Positions 16,178-24,399 of a stretch of 64,000 nucleotides of DNA are shown one piece after another; position 1 is the first letter of the stretch, and every line of letters begins with the position of its first letter. The notes under the pieces are model-generated. The model ran no database searches and was not told the DNA's origin. It was given only the letters and a program-made list of their open reading frames with translations. The DNA is from an uncultured Burkholderiales bacterium (GTDB lineage Bacteria; Pseudomonadota; Gammaproteobacteria; Burkholderiales; Burkholderiaceae_C), in the NCBI GenBank assembly GCA_937927685.1, contig CALBSC010000071.1, forward strand, positions 1 to 64,000, in the 5' to 3' direction. Position numbers and translations under genes: made by a program.

Positions 16178-16366
16178 ATGATCTACGGAAAACTGTGGTG
16201 CGTCGTCAAGCCGTCGGTGGGCATTCCCATCATCATCAGCGCAGTCGCTATTGCTTCCTTCAGTGTCCACCTGGCCATCGTGTCCAACACGACCTGGGTG
16301 AAGGCATTCCTGAATGGCGGCAATAAAGCTGTCGCCGCTGCTCCTGCAGATGCAGGGAAAAAGTAG
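16178..16366 (+). CDS. pucA: Light-harvesting 2 alpha polypeptide, B800-820-like
   Basis: A 62-residue LH2 alpha chain that aligns without gaps to the Rhodoblastus acidophilus alpha chain from residue 1 to 48 (GKLWCVVKP, His31, SNTTW at 36-40). Residues 44 and 45 are Phe-Leu. In B800-850 antennae these are usually Tyr-Trp or Tyr-Tyr, which hydrogen-bond the acetyl groups of the ring pigments; Phe-Leu is the known B800-820 (LH3) combination. The tail is alanine- and lysine-rich. An intrinsic terminator follows directly. Confidence 0.94.
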   Translation: MIYGKLWCVVKPSVGIPIIISAVAIASFSVHLAIVSNTTWVKAFLNGGNKAVAAAPADAGKK

Positions 16367-16379
16367 TTGGTGGGATGAG

Positions 16380-16410
16380 AAGGTCGGAATCGAAAGATTC
16401 CGACCTTTTT
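16380..16410 (+). terminator. Intrinsic terminator after pucBA
   Basis: AAGGTCGGAATC (16380-16391) and GATTCCGACCTT (16396-16407) pair perfectly around a GAAA tetraloop, followed by a T run. It ends only 4 bases before the pucC ATG, so it probably attenuates read-through from the abundant pucBA message into pucC. Confidence 0.85.
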
Positions 16411-16414
16411 CCGC

Positions 16415-17809
16415 ATGAAACGAATCTCTCAGAAAATCGTCCTGTCCTGGTCCAGCCTGGGCACACGTTTTCTTCCTTTTGCTGACGCCGCATCGCCCGA
16501 TCTGCCGCTCTCGAGGTTGCTGCGTCTGTCCCTGTTCCAGGTCTCGGTGGGCATGGCCCTGGTGTTGCTCGTGGGCACACTCAACCGCGTGATGATTGTG
16601 GAGATGAAGGTGCCCGCCACCCTGGTATCGACCATGGTGGCCTTGCCCTTGCTGTTTGCCCCACTGCGCGCGCTCATCGGATTTCGGTCTGACAACCACC
16701 GCTCCGAGCTGGGTTGGCGTCGTGTGCCCTACATCTGGATGGGGACCCTGATGCAATTCGGCGGCTTTTCGATCATGCCTTTCGCGCTGCTGGTGTTGGC
16801 CGGTGCGGGGCAATCCGGTGAAGCACCGGCCTGGATCGGCCAGTTGGGTGCGGCAGTGGCTTTCTTGCTCGTGGGTGCGGGTCTGCACACCACCCAAACG
16901 GTGGGCCTGGCACTTGCCACCGATCTGGCCCCTGTCGAGACCCAACCCAAAGTCGTCGGGCTGATGTATGTGATGTTGTTGGTGGGCATGATTTGCAGTG
17001 CCATGGTGTTTGGCGACTTGCTCACCCACTACAGCCCCGGTCGTCTGGTGCAGGTGATTCAGGGTGCCGCCCTGACCACCATGGTGTTGAATGTGGTGGC
17101 CCTGTGGAAACAGGAACCACGCAGTCGGCAGCGCAAACCCGGTCAGGCCACCGAGGGCAGTTTTTCCGAGGCCTGGCAGGCGTTCAGCCAGGGTCCGCAG
17201 GCGATGCGCCGGTTGCTGGTGGTGGCCTTGGGCACCATGGCCTTCACCATGGAAGACGTGTTGCTGGAGCCCTATGGCGGCGAGATTTTGCAACTCAGTG
17301 TGTCGGCGACCACCAAGCTCACCGCCACGTTGTCCGCAGGCAGTCTGCTGGGATTCAGCTGGGCCTCCTACGTGCTGGGCCGTGGCATGGACCCCTTCAA
17401 AATGGCCAACATGGGCGTACTGGTTGGCTTGCCCGCTTTCATGGCCGTCATGCTGGCGGCTCCCCTGGAATCAGCCTGGGTGTTCGGACTGGGCACTTTC
17501 CTGATCGGTCTGGGTGCCGGCTTGTTCAGTCACGGCACCTTGACCGCCACCATGAATCACGCACCGCCCGAGCAAACCGGCCTGGCCTTGGGCGCCTGGG
17601 GTGCCGTGCAGGCGACCGCCGCCGGGGTGGCGATGTCCATGGGCGGCGTGCTGCGTGACATTCTGGCGCAGGGTTGGGGAGCCTTGAGTGGTTACAGTGG
17701 GGTGTACTTGCTGGAAATCGGACTCTTGGTGGTGGCATGGGCTGTGATGCTGCCCTTGCTTCGCCCCCCGAAAAACCCCGCGTTTGACGCGACCCGCATT
17801 CGCGTGTGA
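16415..17809 (+). CDS. pucC: PucC-family antenna assembly protein
   Basis: A 464-residue, 12-helix protein of the PucC/BCH2 branch of the major facilitator fold, needed for LH2 assembly and possibly for bacteriochlorophyll delivery. GTLNRVMIVEM, APLRALIGFRSDNHRSELGWRRVPYIW and TMEDVLLEPYGGEIL are family blocks. It directly follows the pucBA terminator; the hairpin covers the usual ribosome-binding position, so translation may depend on read-through and structure. It is one of three PucC relatives in this window (24400-25821 and 38153-39505). Confidence 0.94.
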   Translation: MKRISQKIVLSWSSLGTRFLPFADAASPDLPLSRLLRLSLFQVSVGMALVLLVGTLNRVMIVEMKVPATLVSTMVALPLLFAPLRALIGFRSDNHRSELGWRRVPYIWMGTLMQFGGFSIMPFALLVLAGAGQSGEAPAWIGQLGAAVAFLLVGAGLHTTQTVGLALATDLAPVETQPKVVGLMYVMLLVGMICSAMVFGDLLTHYSPGRLVQVIQGAALTTMVLNVVALWKQEPRSRQRKPGQATEGSFSEAWQAFSQGPQAMRRLLVVALGTMAFTMEDVLLEPYGGEILQLSVSATTKLTATLSAGSLLGFSWASYVLGRGMDPFKMANMGVLVGLPAFMAVMLAAPLESAWVFGLGTFLIGLGAGLFSHGTLTATMNHAPPEQTGLALGAWGAVQATAAGVAMSMGGVLRDILAQGWGALSGYSGVYLLEIGLLVVAWAVMLPLLRPPKNPAFDATRIRV

Positions 17810-17848
17810 AATAACCCCCTGTTAACCCTCACCCCTCAAGGAGCTTTC

Positions 17849-17941
17849 ATGGAAGTCAGTACCATTCTCGTCATCATGTATGTGGTGTTTTGCCTGTTCA
17901 TGATTGCCAACTGGATGAACAAGCCCCGCAACAAGAAGTAA
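17849..17941 (+). CDS. 30-residue single-pass membrane microprotein after pucC
   Basis: The ORF has an excellent CAAGGAG (17838-17844) five bases before its ATG. It encodes one hydrophobic helix (residues 4-22, with aromatic and Met residues), then NWMNKPRNKK, a positively charged tail that should stay in the cytoplasm. It lies 39 bases after pucC and ends 6 bases before the convergent crtB. I know no named family. Position and form suggest a small antenna-associated subunit, comparable in type to gamma polypeptides of some LH complexes; this is inference. Confidence 0.65.
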   Translation: MEVSTILVIMYVVFCLFMIANWMNKPRNKK

Positions 17942-17947
17942 TGGCGG

Positions 17948-19012
17948 TCAGCTGGGTTGCGTGGCGGGCTTCTTACCCCTGCGCTCATTCTCCAGCCGCT
18001 CAAACAAGCCCAGCACCCATTCGATGCGCTGCGGCACAGCCCGGTGGGGAAAATTCGCGGGTCCCCAGACGTCCTGGTCGTTGAGTACGCTTGGGCGCGT
18101 CAGGAATTCAATGGCCTGCAGGGGTGGTTGCGGCTTGGGATCCACGTAAATCCACCCTGCCTGTGTCCAGGCGCTCACCAGCAGCATCAACTTGCGTCGC
18201 GTGCTAACCACTGTGCGACGTGACACCGAGTCCAGGCCCTCGCGACGCAATTGATGGCCGATTTCCGCATAGATCAGACCCGCGGCCAGAATGGCGGCCC
18301 GGCAGTCCGCCGGCAATTCGGCAATACCACTGTAGGACCGTTTGTACAAACGGTCCGCCTCATCCAGTAAACGTCCCACCACCTGCTTGACACCCGGCGT
18401 CGCCCCGGGCTGGCTCATCAACTGGTCCGCCGTCAATCCGGCTTCGGCCAGCCAACTGAGTGGCAGATAGACCCGGCCATTGCGGGCATCCTCGCCCACA
18501 TCGCGCGCAATGTTGGTGAGTTGCATGGCCACACCCAGCTCGCAGGCACGGGCCAGCGTCGAGGCGGATTGACGCCCCATGATCCAGCACATCATGGCGC
18601 CCACCGTACCCGCTACCCGGGCGGCGTAATCGTGCAACTGCTCCAGGGTGTCATAGACGCGCGCTTGCGTGTCCCACTCGAAGCCCTCCACCAGGGCATC
18701 CAGGAACAAACGTGGCAACTGGTGGTGCTGGACGACCAGCGCCAGTGCGTGATCTTCCACAGCATCCACCGGAGTACCGGCGTAGATCAGGTCCAGGCGC
18801 TGACGCAGCATGGACACATTGGCCTGGGCATCTCCCCCCTGGTCGACCAGGTCGTCGGCCACCCGGCAGAAGGCGTATAAGGCAATGGCCGCTGCCCTCA
18901 CCCGCACGGGCAGCAATCGGCTGGCGGCAAAGAACGTCTTGGAACCGCCTTTCATCATGGCGACGCAGGCCTGCAGGTCCTGCGCGTTGTATTCAGCGGA
19001 ATGTGGAGGCAT
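17948..19012 (-). CDS. crtB: Phytoene synthase
   Basis: A 354-residue squalene/phytoene synthase that condenses two geranylgeranyl diphosphates to phytoene. The substrate-binding aspartate motifs are visible as YAFCRVADDLVDQ (about residues 46-58) and LTNIARDVGEDARNGRVYLP (about 164-183). It overlaps the crtI end by 20 bases and is the last gene of the long leftward operon. It is convergent with the microprotein gene. Confidence 0.96.
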   Translation of the reverse strand: MPPHSAEYNAQDLQACVAMMKGGSKTFFAASRLLPVRVRAAAIALYAFCRVADDLVDQGGDAQANVSMLRQRLDLIYAGTPVDAVEDHALALVVQHHQLPRLFLDALVEGFEWDTQARVYDTLEQLHDYAARVAGTVGAMMCWIMGRQSASTLARACELGVAMQLTNIARDVGEDARNGRVYLPLSWLAEAGLTADQLMSQPGATPGVKQVVGRLLDEADRLYKRSYSGIAELPADCRAAILAAGLIYAEIGHQLRREGLDSVSRRTVVSTRRKLMLLVSAWTQAGWIYVDPKPQPPLQAIEFLTRPSVLNDQDVWGPANFPHRAVPQRIEWVLGLFERLENERRGKKPATQPS

Positions 19013-20531
19013 GGGGGATCACCGTTTCTAGCGCTTTGGCAGACATCAAGACCCCGGGCACGCCAGCCCCTGGGTGTGTGCTGGCACCGACCATGTACAG
19101 GCCCGCCACATCTTCGCTGCGGTTGTGTGGCCGAAACCAGGCGCTTTGCAACAGCACAGGCTCAAGGCCGAAGCCCGCACCCTTGTAGGACCACAAGCGG
19201 TCCTGGAAATCCTGCGGTGTTGTCACACGCGAGGTCACCACCGACTCGCTCAACCCGGGCAGCACCGAGGCCTCGAGCACGCGGGCAACGGCCTCACGGT
19301 AACGAGGTGCCACATCGTTCCACTGGGTTCCACTGTCCAGGTGAGGCACCGGGGCGAGCGCGTAAAACGTGTCGCATCCCGGCGGGGCCAGCGAAGGATC
19401 GGTGGCGGTGGGCCGGTGCAGGTACAGGCTGAAGTCCTCAGCCAGCTTGTGGCGTTTGAAAATGTCGGTCAGTAGCTCTCTGTAGCGAGGCCCCAGCACC
19501 ATCATGTGGTGCGGCACATCGGGGTACGTGCGGCGCGTTCCGAAATACCACACAAAAAGACCCATTGAATAGCGTCCACGCTCGATGCGGCGGTTGGTCC
19601 AGTGCTGGCGGTGTTGCTCGTCCACCAGGTAACGGTATGTCCAGGCGGAGTCGGCGTTGCTCACCACGATGTCGGCGGGCAGGTACTCGCCCGACTCCAG
19701 CTCAACACCGCGGGCACGCCCGTTCTCGACACGGATCCGTGTCACGGGTGCATTGCAGCGGACCGGCACATGGCGCTCAGCCAACAGCTTCACCATCCCT
19801 CGCACAATGGCACCCGTGCCACCCATCGCCGAATGCACCCCCCAGTTGCGCTCCAAGGCGTGGATCAAGGCGTAGGCAGAGGTGACCGAGAAAGGATTGC
19901 CACCGATCAGCAGCGGATGAAAGCTCATGACCACGCGCAACTTGGGGTGCTGGATGTACTGCGCCACCAGGTCATGGATGGTCCGCCACGCCTTCATTCG
20001 GGCAAACGAGGGCAAGGCAGCGAGCAGGTCGGTGAAGCGGTCAAACGCGATCGAGCCCATGTCCTCGAACCCGAGTTTTCGGCACAACTGGGCCACCTCC
20101 ATCAGGCGCTTGTACCCGTCGATATCGGCCACATCAAATTTGGCGATTTGTTCGCACATGGCGGCTTCGTCACCGCTGTAATCAAAGTGCGTGCCGTCCA
20201 CAAAGCGGATACGGTAAAACGGGTCCATCGGCCGCAGATCCACATCATCACTGAAGCGTCGTCCACACAGGGCCCACAACTCCTCGAGCAAAAATGGCGC
20301 CGTGATGATGGTCGGGCCCGCATCGAAAGTGAAGCCATCCTGGCGATGCACCTGGGCGCGACCACCGGGCTGCTCCAGCTTTTCCAGCACCTCGACGTCA
20401 TAACCCTTGCAACTCAGCCGGATCGCGGCAGCCAGCCCACCAAATCCGCTGCCGATCACCAGCGCCTTCGGACGGCGGCCTACATCGATGGCCAGTTGAC
20501 CGCGTTCATCCATGGCACGAAATGCGTTCAT
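18993..20531 (-). CDS. crtI: Phytoene desaturase
   Basis: A 512-residue FAD-dependent desaturase carrying ALVIGSGFGGLAAAIRLS near residue 23 and the C-terminal YMVGASTHPGAGVPGVLMSAKAL flavin block. CrtI makes neurosporene and/or lycopene from phytoene. The start at 20531 overlaps the puhE stop as ATGA; a longer in-frame start at 20609 would lie within puhE. How many desaturation steps it catalyses cannot be read from sequence here. Confidence 0.95.
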   Translation of the reverse strand: MNAFRAMDERGQLAIDVGRRPKALVIGSGFGGLAAAIRLSCKGYDVEVLEKLEQPGGRAQVHRQDGFTFDAGPTIITAPFLLEELWALCGRRFSDDVDLRPMDPFYRIRFVDGTHFDYSGDEAAMCEQIAKFDVADIDGYKRLMEVAQLCRKLGFEDMGSIAFDRFTDLLAALPSFARMKAWRTIHDLVAQYIQHPKLRVVMSFHPLLIGGNPFSVTSAYALIHALERNWGVHSAMGGTGAIVRGMVKLLAERHVPVRCNAPVTRIRVENGRARGVELESGEYLPADIVVSNADSAWTYRYLVDEQHRQHWTNRRIERGRYSMGLFVWYFGTRRTYPDVPHHMMVLGPRYRELLTDIFKRHKLAEDFSLYLHRPTATDPSLAPPGCDTFYALAPVPHLDSGTQWNDVAPRYREAVARVLEASVLPGLSESVVTSRVTTPQDFQDRLWSYKGAGFGLEPVLLQSAWFRPHNRSEDVAGLYMVGASTHPGAGVPGVLMSAKALETVIPHASTFR

Positions 20532-21346
20532 ATACGGTCCGCTTGGGTGGGGAGACTCGAGCCGGGCACCACGGGGGCCACAGTTCGATGACGCATGGCC
20601 CAGCCCCACAAGCGTTGCAGGGGCAAGGAAAACAGCATGAGCACATGCTCAATGATGGCCAGCCCCAGCAGTGAAGCGAGCAGCACCCATCCGGTGCTGA
20701 CCTCCACGGCGCCGCGCTGGGCTTGCAGCACCAACCACAACCAGGTACCCGTTGACAACGTCATGGTCACGTAAAAACAGCCGGTGACAGAGGACTTGCG
20801 GAAATAACTGGCCATGTAGGCTAGGTGACCGGGCAAGTACTGTTCACCCACCTGTGGCACACCGAAGTACAAATTGAGCTTGGCACTCAGGCGCATGCAC
20901 CACAGCAGGGCAAAGGTGCACAGCGCCACATGGTTGGGCTGACCGCTCTGCATGAGGCACAGCAGCAGGAAGTTCAGCAGCAAGGCCAGCTCGTGGTAGA
21001 GCAAGGCCTGCACGGCCAAGGTGAATCGACGCCACCCTCTCGCCCCGGACTCCTGGGGAACGCGCCGCGGCCCGGTGACCCAACCGGAAAGAAAGGCCAT
21101 TTCATGCCAGCTCCACATGAGGATGACGCTGATGAATCCCACATAGTCCGCCGCGACGGAGAGCTGCCGCATGCTCCAGGTGGTGCCGGCCAGACTCACG
21201 AGCAGCAAGACGGTCACGCCAGTCATGCTGGTTCTGAACAGACGGGCGGGCAATCGCACAAGCCACAGAATGACCCCGGTGCCCAGCCACCAGCTGGTCA
21301 CCGCCACCAGCACGGCCAGCGCGACAGGAGAGAGGAGGTCATCCAT
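20528..21346 (-). CDS. puhE: Photosynthetic complex assembly protein PuhE
   Basis: A 272-residue membrane protein with about seven to eight hydrophobic helices and the WSWHEMAFLSGWVTGPRR and HELALLLNFLLL blocks of the PuhE (DUF3623) family. It sits downstream of acsF in the usual puh gene order. PuhE affects bacteriochlorophyll supply and RC-LH1 amounts in Rhodobacter; its biochemical role is unknown. I use ATG 21346; GTG 21358 is an alternative. It is coupled to crtI by ATGA. Confidence 0.9.
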   Translation of the reverse strand: MDDLLSPVALAVLVAVTSWWLGTGVILWLVRLPARLFRTSMTGVTVLLLVSLAGTTWSMRQLSVAADYVGFISVILMWSWHEMAFLSGWVTGPRRVPQESGARGWRRFTLAVQALLYHELALLLNFLLLCLMQSGQPNHVALCTFALLWCMRLSAKLNLYFGVPQVGEQYLPGHLAYMASYFRKSSVTGCFYVTMTLSTGTWLWLVLQAQRGAVEVSTGWVLLASLLGLAIIEHVLMLFSLPLQRLWGWAMRHRTVAPVVPGSSLPTQADRI

Positions 21347-21364
21347 CGATATCACCAAACGGGT

Positions 21365-22474
21365 TCACCAGGTGGGTTGCACACGCATGTCTTGCGGCAA
21401 TGTGCGATGCTTGACCGGCACAAAAAAGAGGCGGGTGAAGGTGGCCACCGCCTGGATGGCACACCAGCCGTGTTTGATCGTCCCCCACAGTCCGCCTTGC
21501 TGTTTGGCCTTGGCGTCTGCCACCGCAATCTCGACCAGGCGTGACATGCAGGCACGGAACACCGGGTGGTCAATGTCCACGTCGATCGGGAACACCTGGC
21601 GCGAGATGTCGGAGGTGATCCGAAACACCTCATAGTCGTACTGCGTCGAGTCCAGCCCCATGGCCTCATGCATCAGAGGCCGGGTGTGGTCGCGCACAAA
21701 CATCGTCGCATACACCGCCAGGACGAAAAAGCGTATCCACAGCAGGTTCAGGCCCTGGAGCAAATGCGGATGGGCCCGCATCATGAGTGCAAATGATTCA
21801 CCGTGGCGGAATTCATCATTGCACCACCGCTCGAACCAACGGAAGATCGGGTGGAAGCGCTTGTCGGGATGACGCTCGAGTTGACGGAAGATGGTGATGT
21901 ACCGTGCGTAGCCGATTTTCTCGGACAAGTAGGTGGCGTAGTAGATGTACTTGGGCTTGAAGAAGGTGTACGACTTGGTTTTCTTCAGCGACCCCAGGTC
22001 AATGCCCAGGTTGAAGTCCTTGAGCGACTGGTTGATGAAACCCGCATGGCGCGATTCATCGCGGGCCATGTAGGTCATCAGCTGTTTGACATCGGGGTTG
22101 GTGACATTCTTGCGGATCTCGTTGTAGAGAATGCAACCCGAAAATTCGGAGGTCAGCGAACTGATCAGGAAGTCCAGAAACTCCTGCCGCAATTCGGGGC
22201 TGAGTTGCGGCATCAACTGCCGGACCTCCTCCGCGAAGGCGCTATCGCGCTGGAAGTGGTCGTGGTTGTTGTCGCCTTCGTACTCTTTCATCATGGCATC
22301 CCACTCGGCGCGTACCGGCGACATGTCGAGACGATCGAGTTCGGTGAAGTCCGTGGTGTAAAAGCGCGGCGACAGCACGGTGCTTTGGACCGCCTTGGCG
22401 TTGGCATCCTCGGCACTTTCGACGGTGCCGATCAGCAACTCCACATGGTCAAAATCAAGCGAGGAGGGGGTCAT
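21365..22474 (-). CDS. acsF: Aerobic Mg-protoporphyrin IX monomethyl ester cyclase
   Basis: A 369-residue di-iron oxygenase that forms the isocyclic E ring using O2. The metal ligands fall in TSEFSGC, ARDESRHAGF and CNDEFRHGES. This is the oxygen-dependent enzyme; no radical-SAM bchE is seen in this window. It sits between puhC and puhE and overlaps puhC by four bases. Confidence 0.96.
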   Translation of the reverse strand: MTPSSLDFDHVELLIGTVESAEDANAKAVQSTVLSPRFYTTDFTELDRLDMSPVRAEWDAMMKEYEGDNNHDHFQRDSAFAEEVRQLMPQLSPELRQEFLDFLISSLTSEFSGCILYNEIRKNVTNPDVKQLMTYMARDESRHAGFINQSLKDFNLGIDLGSLKKTKSYTFFKPKYIYYATYLSEKIGYARYITIFRQLERHPDKRFHPIFRWFERWCNDEFRHGESFALMMRAHPHLLQGLNLLWIRFFVLAVYATMFVRDHTRPLMHEAMGLDSTQYDYEVFRITSDISRQVFPIDVDIDHPVFRACMSRLVEIAVADAKAKQQGGLWGTIKHGWCAIQAVATFTRLFFVPVKHRTLPQDMRVQPTW

Positions 22475-22947
22475 GGTGTGACTCCTGAAGATCGGGATGA
22501 AGTAAGAACTGGGGCTCCCATCAACGGCTGAAACAGGGCCAGTTGATTGGGGCCAAAGGAATCGAGCGGGATACGGGTGTCAGTCGCCGGATCGCGCAGC
22601 GACAGGCGTCCATCGGCGTGACCCTGCAGGATGAACGGCTGCTCAGGACCCAGATCGCGGCGCTTGCGCTCGCGAATCAATGCGCGCAACGTGCCGCGCA
22701 CAAAGCCCTGCTCGCCTTCAAAGCGGGCAATCTCCTGGTCAGTCCTGGCATCCATCACCAGCACCGCACCACTGCTGTGGTCTTGGAAGTGCAGCGCGCG
22801 TGACCACGCCACCGGGGCATCATGGCCCACGCGTGCCCAACCCGCCCACCGAGCGGTTGCGATCACCACCAGCGCGCTGCAAACCAAGGCGGCCAGCACC
22901 CACATGGGTTTGGTCGATATGGCATGGTCTGCGTGTCGGGTGTTCAT
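22471..22947 (-). CDS. puhC: Photosynthetic complex assembly protein PuhC
   Basis: A 158-residue protein with one N-terminal membrane anchor (about residues 14-33) and a periplasmic domain with a repeated DG-R-x-L-x-L-D-like pattern typical of PuhC. The family promotes RC-LH1 assembly. It overlaps puhB and acsF by four bases each, so the puh-acsF genes are translationally coupled. Confidence 0.9.
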   Translation of the reverse strand: MNTRHADHAISTKPMWVLAALVCSALVVIATARWAGWARVGHDAPVAWSRALHFQDHSSGAVLVMDARTDQEIARFEGEQGFVRGTLRALIRERKRRDLGPEQPFILQGHADGRLSLRDPATDTRIPLDSFGPNQLALFQPLMGAPVLTSSRSSGVTP

Positions 22948-23609
22948 GATGCCTGGATAGGGAAACGGCCATGAGACACCGGACTCTTGGTCGGGTCCAC
23001 CACATCACTGCGCTGGATGTTGACTTGCGGGTTCTCGGCAGTCCAGGCTTGCATGAAGAGTTCGGCCACGTGCTGGATGTCAGGCACACAGCGCAATGCC
23101 GGCTGAGGACGACGGAAAGTCCACGCTTTGACATGGGGCCACAAATGCAACCAGCCCACAGGTCCGGCCGTCTTGAGCCCCAGGGCCAGTTCCCCCGCCC
23201 CGTGGTGCAGCAGGCGAACCGACGCCGACTCGATTTGTTTGAGCGGCAGATTCAAGGTGATGGTGAGCACCATGCCGATACGCATCACCACCCGGCGGTT
23301 GGTCAGGGTATACAGCGTGTTGCGGGCGGAATACCAGGCCACACCGGCCAGCAGCAACAAACACAAACAGGCCAGCGCAGCACTGAGCATCACCGACGGC
23401 CACACGGCCGCGCCAGGCTCGCCGGCCAGGTACAAGGCTTGCACGCACAGCATGGTCGCGAAGTACAGGACGAGCTTGCGCGTATGCAGGGCGTGCACAG
23501 CCAGCAAGGAGGCGCTGGGCGTGCCTTGCCAGAGGATGTGCTCATTCAAGGGCAGGGCCTCGGGCAAGCCCGGCGCCGCCTCGAATTCATGCTCGTGCTG
23601 GAGGCTCAA
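22944..23609 (-). CDS. puhB: Photosynthetic complex assembly protein PuhB
   Basis: A 221-residue protein with a short soluble N-terminus, a hydrophobic region (two to three helices, about residues 45-95) and a following PH-like domain containing YTLTNRRVVMRIGMVLTITLNLPLKQI. PuhB assists reaction-centre assembly. Four-base overlaps join it to puhA and puhC. Confidence 0.92.
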   Translation of the reverse strand: MSLQHEHEFEAAPGLPEALPLNEHILWQGTPSASLLAVHALHTRKLVLYFATMLCVQALYLAGEPGAAVWPSVMLSAALACLCLLLLAGVAWYSARNTLYTLTNRRVVMRIGMVLTITLNLPLKQIESASVRLLHHGAGELALGLKTAGPVGWLHLWPHVKAWTFRRPQPALRCVPDIQHVAELFMQAWTAENPQVNIQRSDVVDPTKSPVSHGRFPIQAS

Positions 23610-24364
23610 AATATGGGCTCCTGGCGGTGCGGTGTGGCGTACAGGGTGCCGGCACCGTAATAGGCCGAGACTTTTTCCTCTTCGAGGAGGGTGATCTGCT
23701 CAGGGTGGCGCAAGGCGGGAACCTGACCAAACTGCGTCGACAGAATGGCGTTGACCACCACTTCGGTGCGGCGAATGCGCGCAAAGGGAATCGGCGTCAG
23801 CACGCGCCGACCATCCGGCAGCGACACCTCCAGGTAGCGCGGCAGCGCCTCGGCGCGGTCCACCCACACGTCGCACACATGCCCGGCCACATCACCATCG
23901 CTACCGATCACCGGCAAGCCAATCGGATTGGTGTCCTGAGCCGAAATCCGGTGATCCGTCGCCACACGCAAGGGAACAATCTTGACCTCGCCATGATGGG
24001 TCATGTCCGGCACGTCCGCCCGCTGGGCCCAGGCACCAGGACCCACGCCAGCCAGCAACGGGTTGCCCACCGGATCCAGCGGCGCCCCATTCCAGCCCCA
24101 GGCGGGCTCGGCGTGGTAGGTGCCGTCCGGGCGGTTCACGTCTGGCGCCAGGATTTCATGCCCATCGGCCATCTTGAAGGTTTTGGGCTCAGGCACAGGC
24201 CAGCCCGTGATCTTCGGTCCGTTCTCACGACCCGAATCCATCGGGTAGCCTTCGCGATGGTTTTCGCGTGCGAGGTAGTAGATCAGGCCAGCAAAGAAGA
24301 TCCAGAACATGTACAAAACAATCTGGGCCACATCAATGTACTGAGTGATTGCGCCGGTTTCCAT
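23606..24364 (-). CDS. puhA: Photosynthetic reaction centre H subunit
   Basis: A 252-residue H subunit with one transmembrane helix (about residues 12-30, AQIVLYMFWIFFAGLIYYL), the ENxREGYP turn and a large cytoplasmic beta domain with GHVCDVWVDRAE and VLTPIPFARI. It caps the L and M subunits and guides protons to QB. GGAG precedes the ATG at 24364. It lies 35 bases after lhaA. Confidence 0.96.
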   Translation of the reverse strand: METGAITQYIDVAQIVLYMFWIFFAGLIYYLARENHREGYPMDSGRENGPKITGWPVPEPKTFKMADGHEILAPDVNRPDGTYHAEPAWGWNGAPLDPVGNPLLAGVGPGAWAQRADVPDMTHHGEVKIVPLRVATDHRISAQDTNPIGLPVIGSDGDVAGHVCDVWVDRAEALPRYLEVSLPDGRRVLTPIPFARIRRTEVVVNAILSTQFGQVPALRHPEQITLLEEEKVSAYYGAGTLYATPHRQEPIF

Positions 24365-24399
24365 GGGTTGTCTCCTTACAGTGGGACGAGGGTCAAACG

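Noticed and set aside
19602..20591. Plus-strand ORF over crtI
   Set aside because: Antisense to crtI, which has intact FAD motifs and operon coupling.
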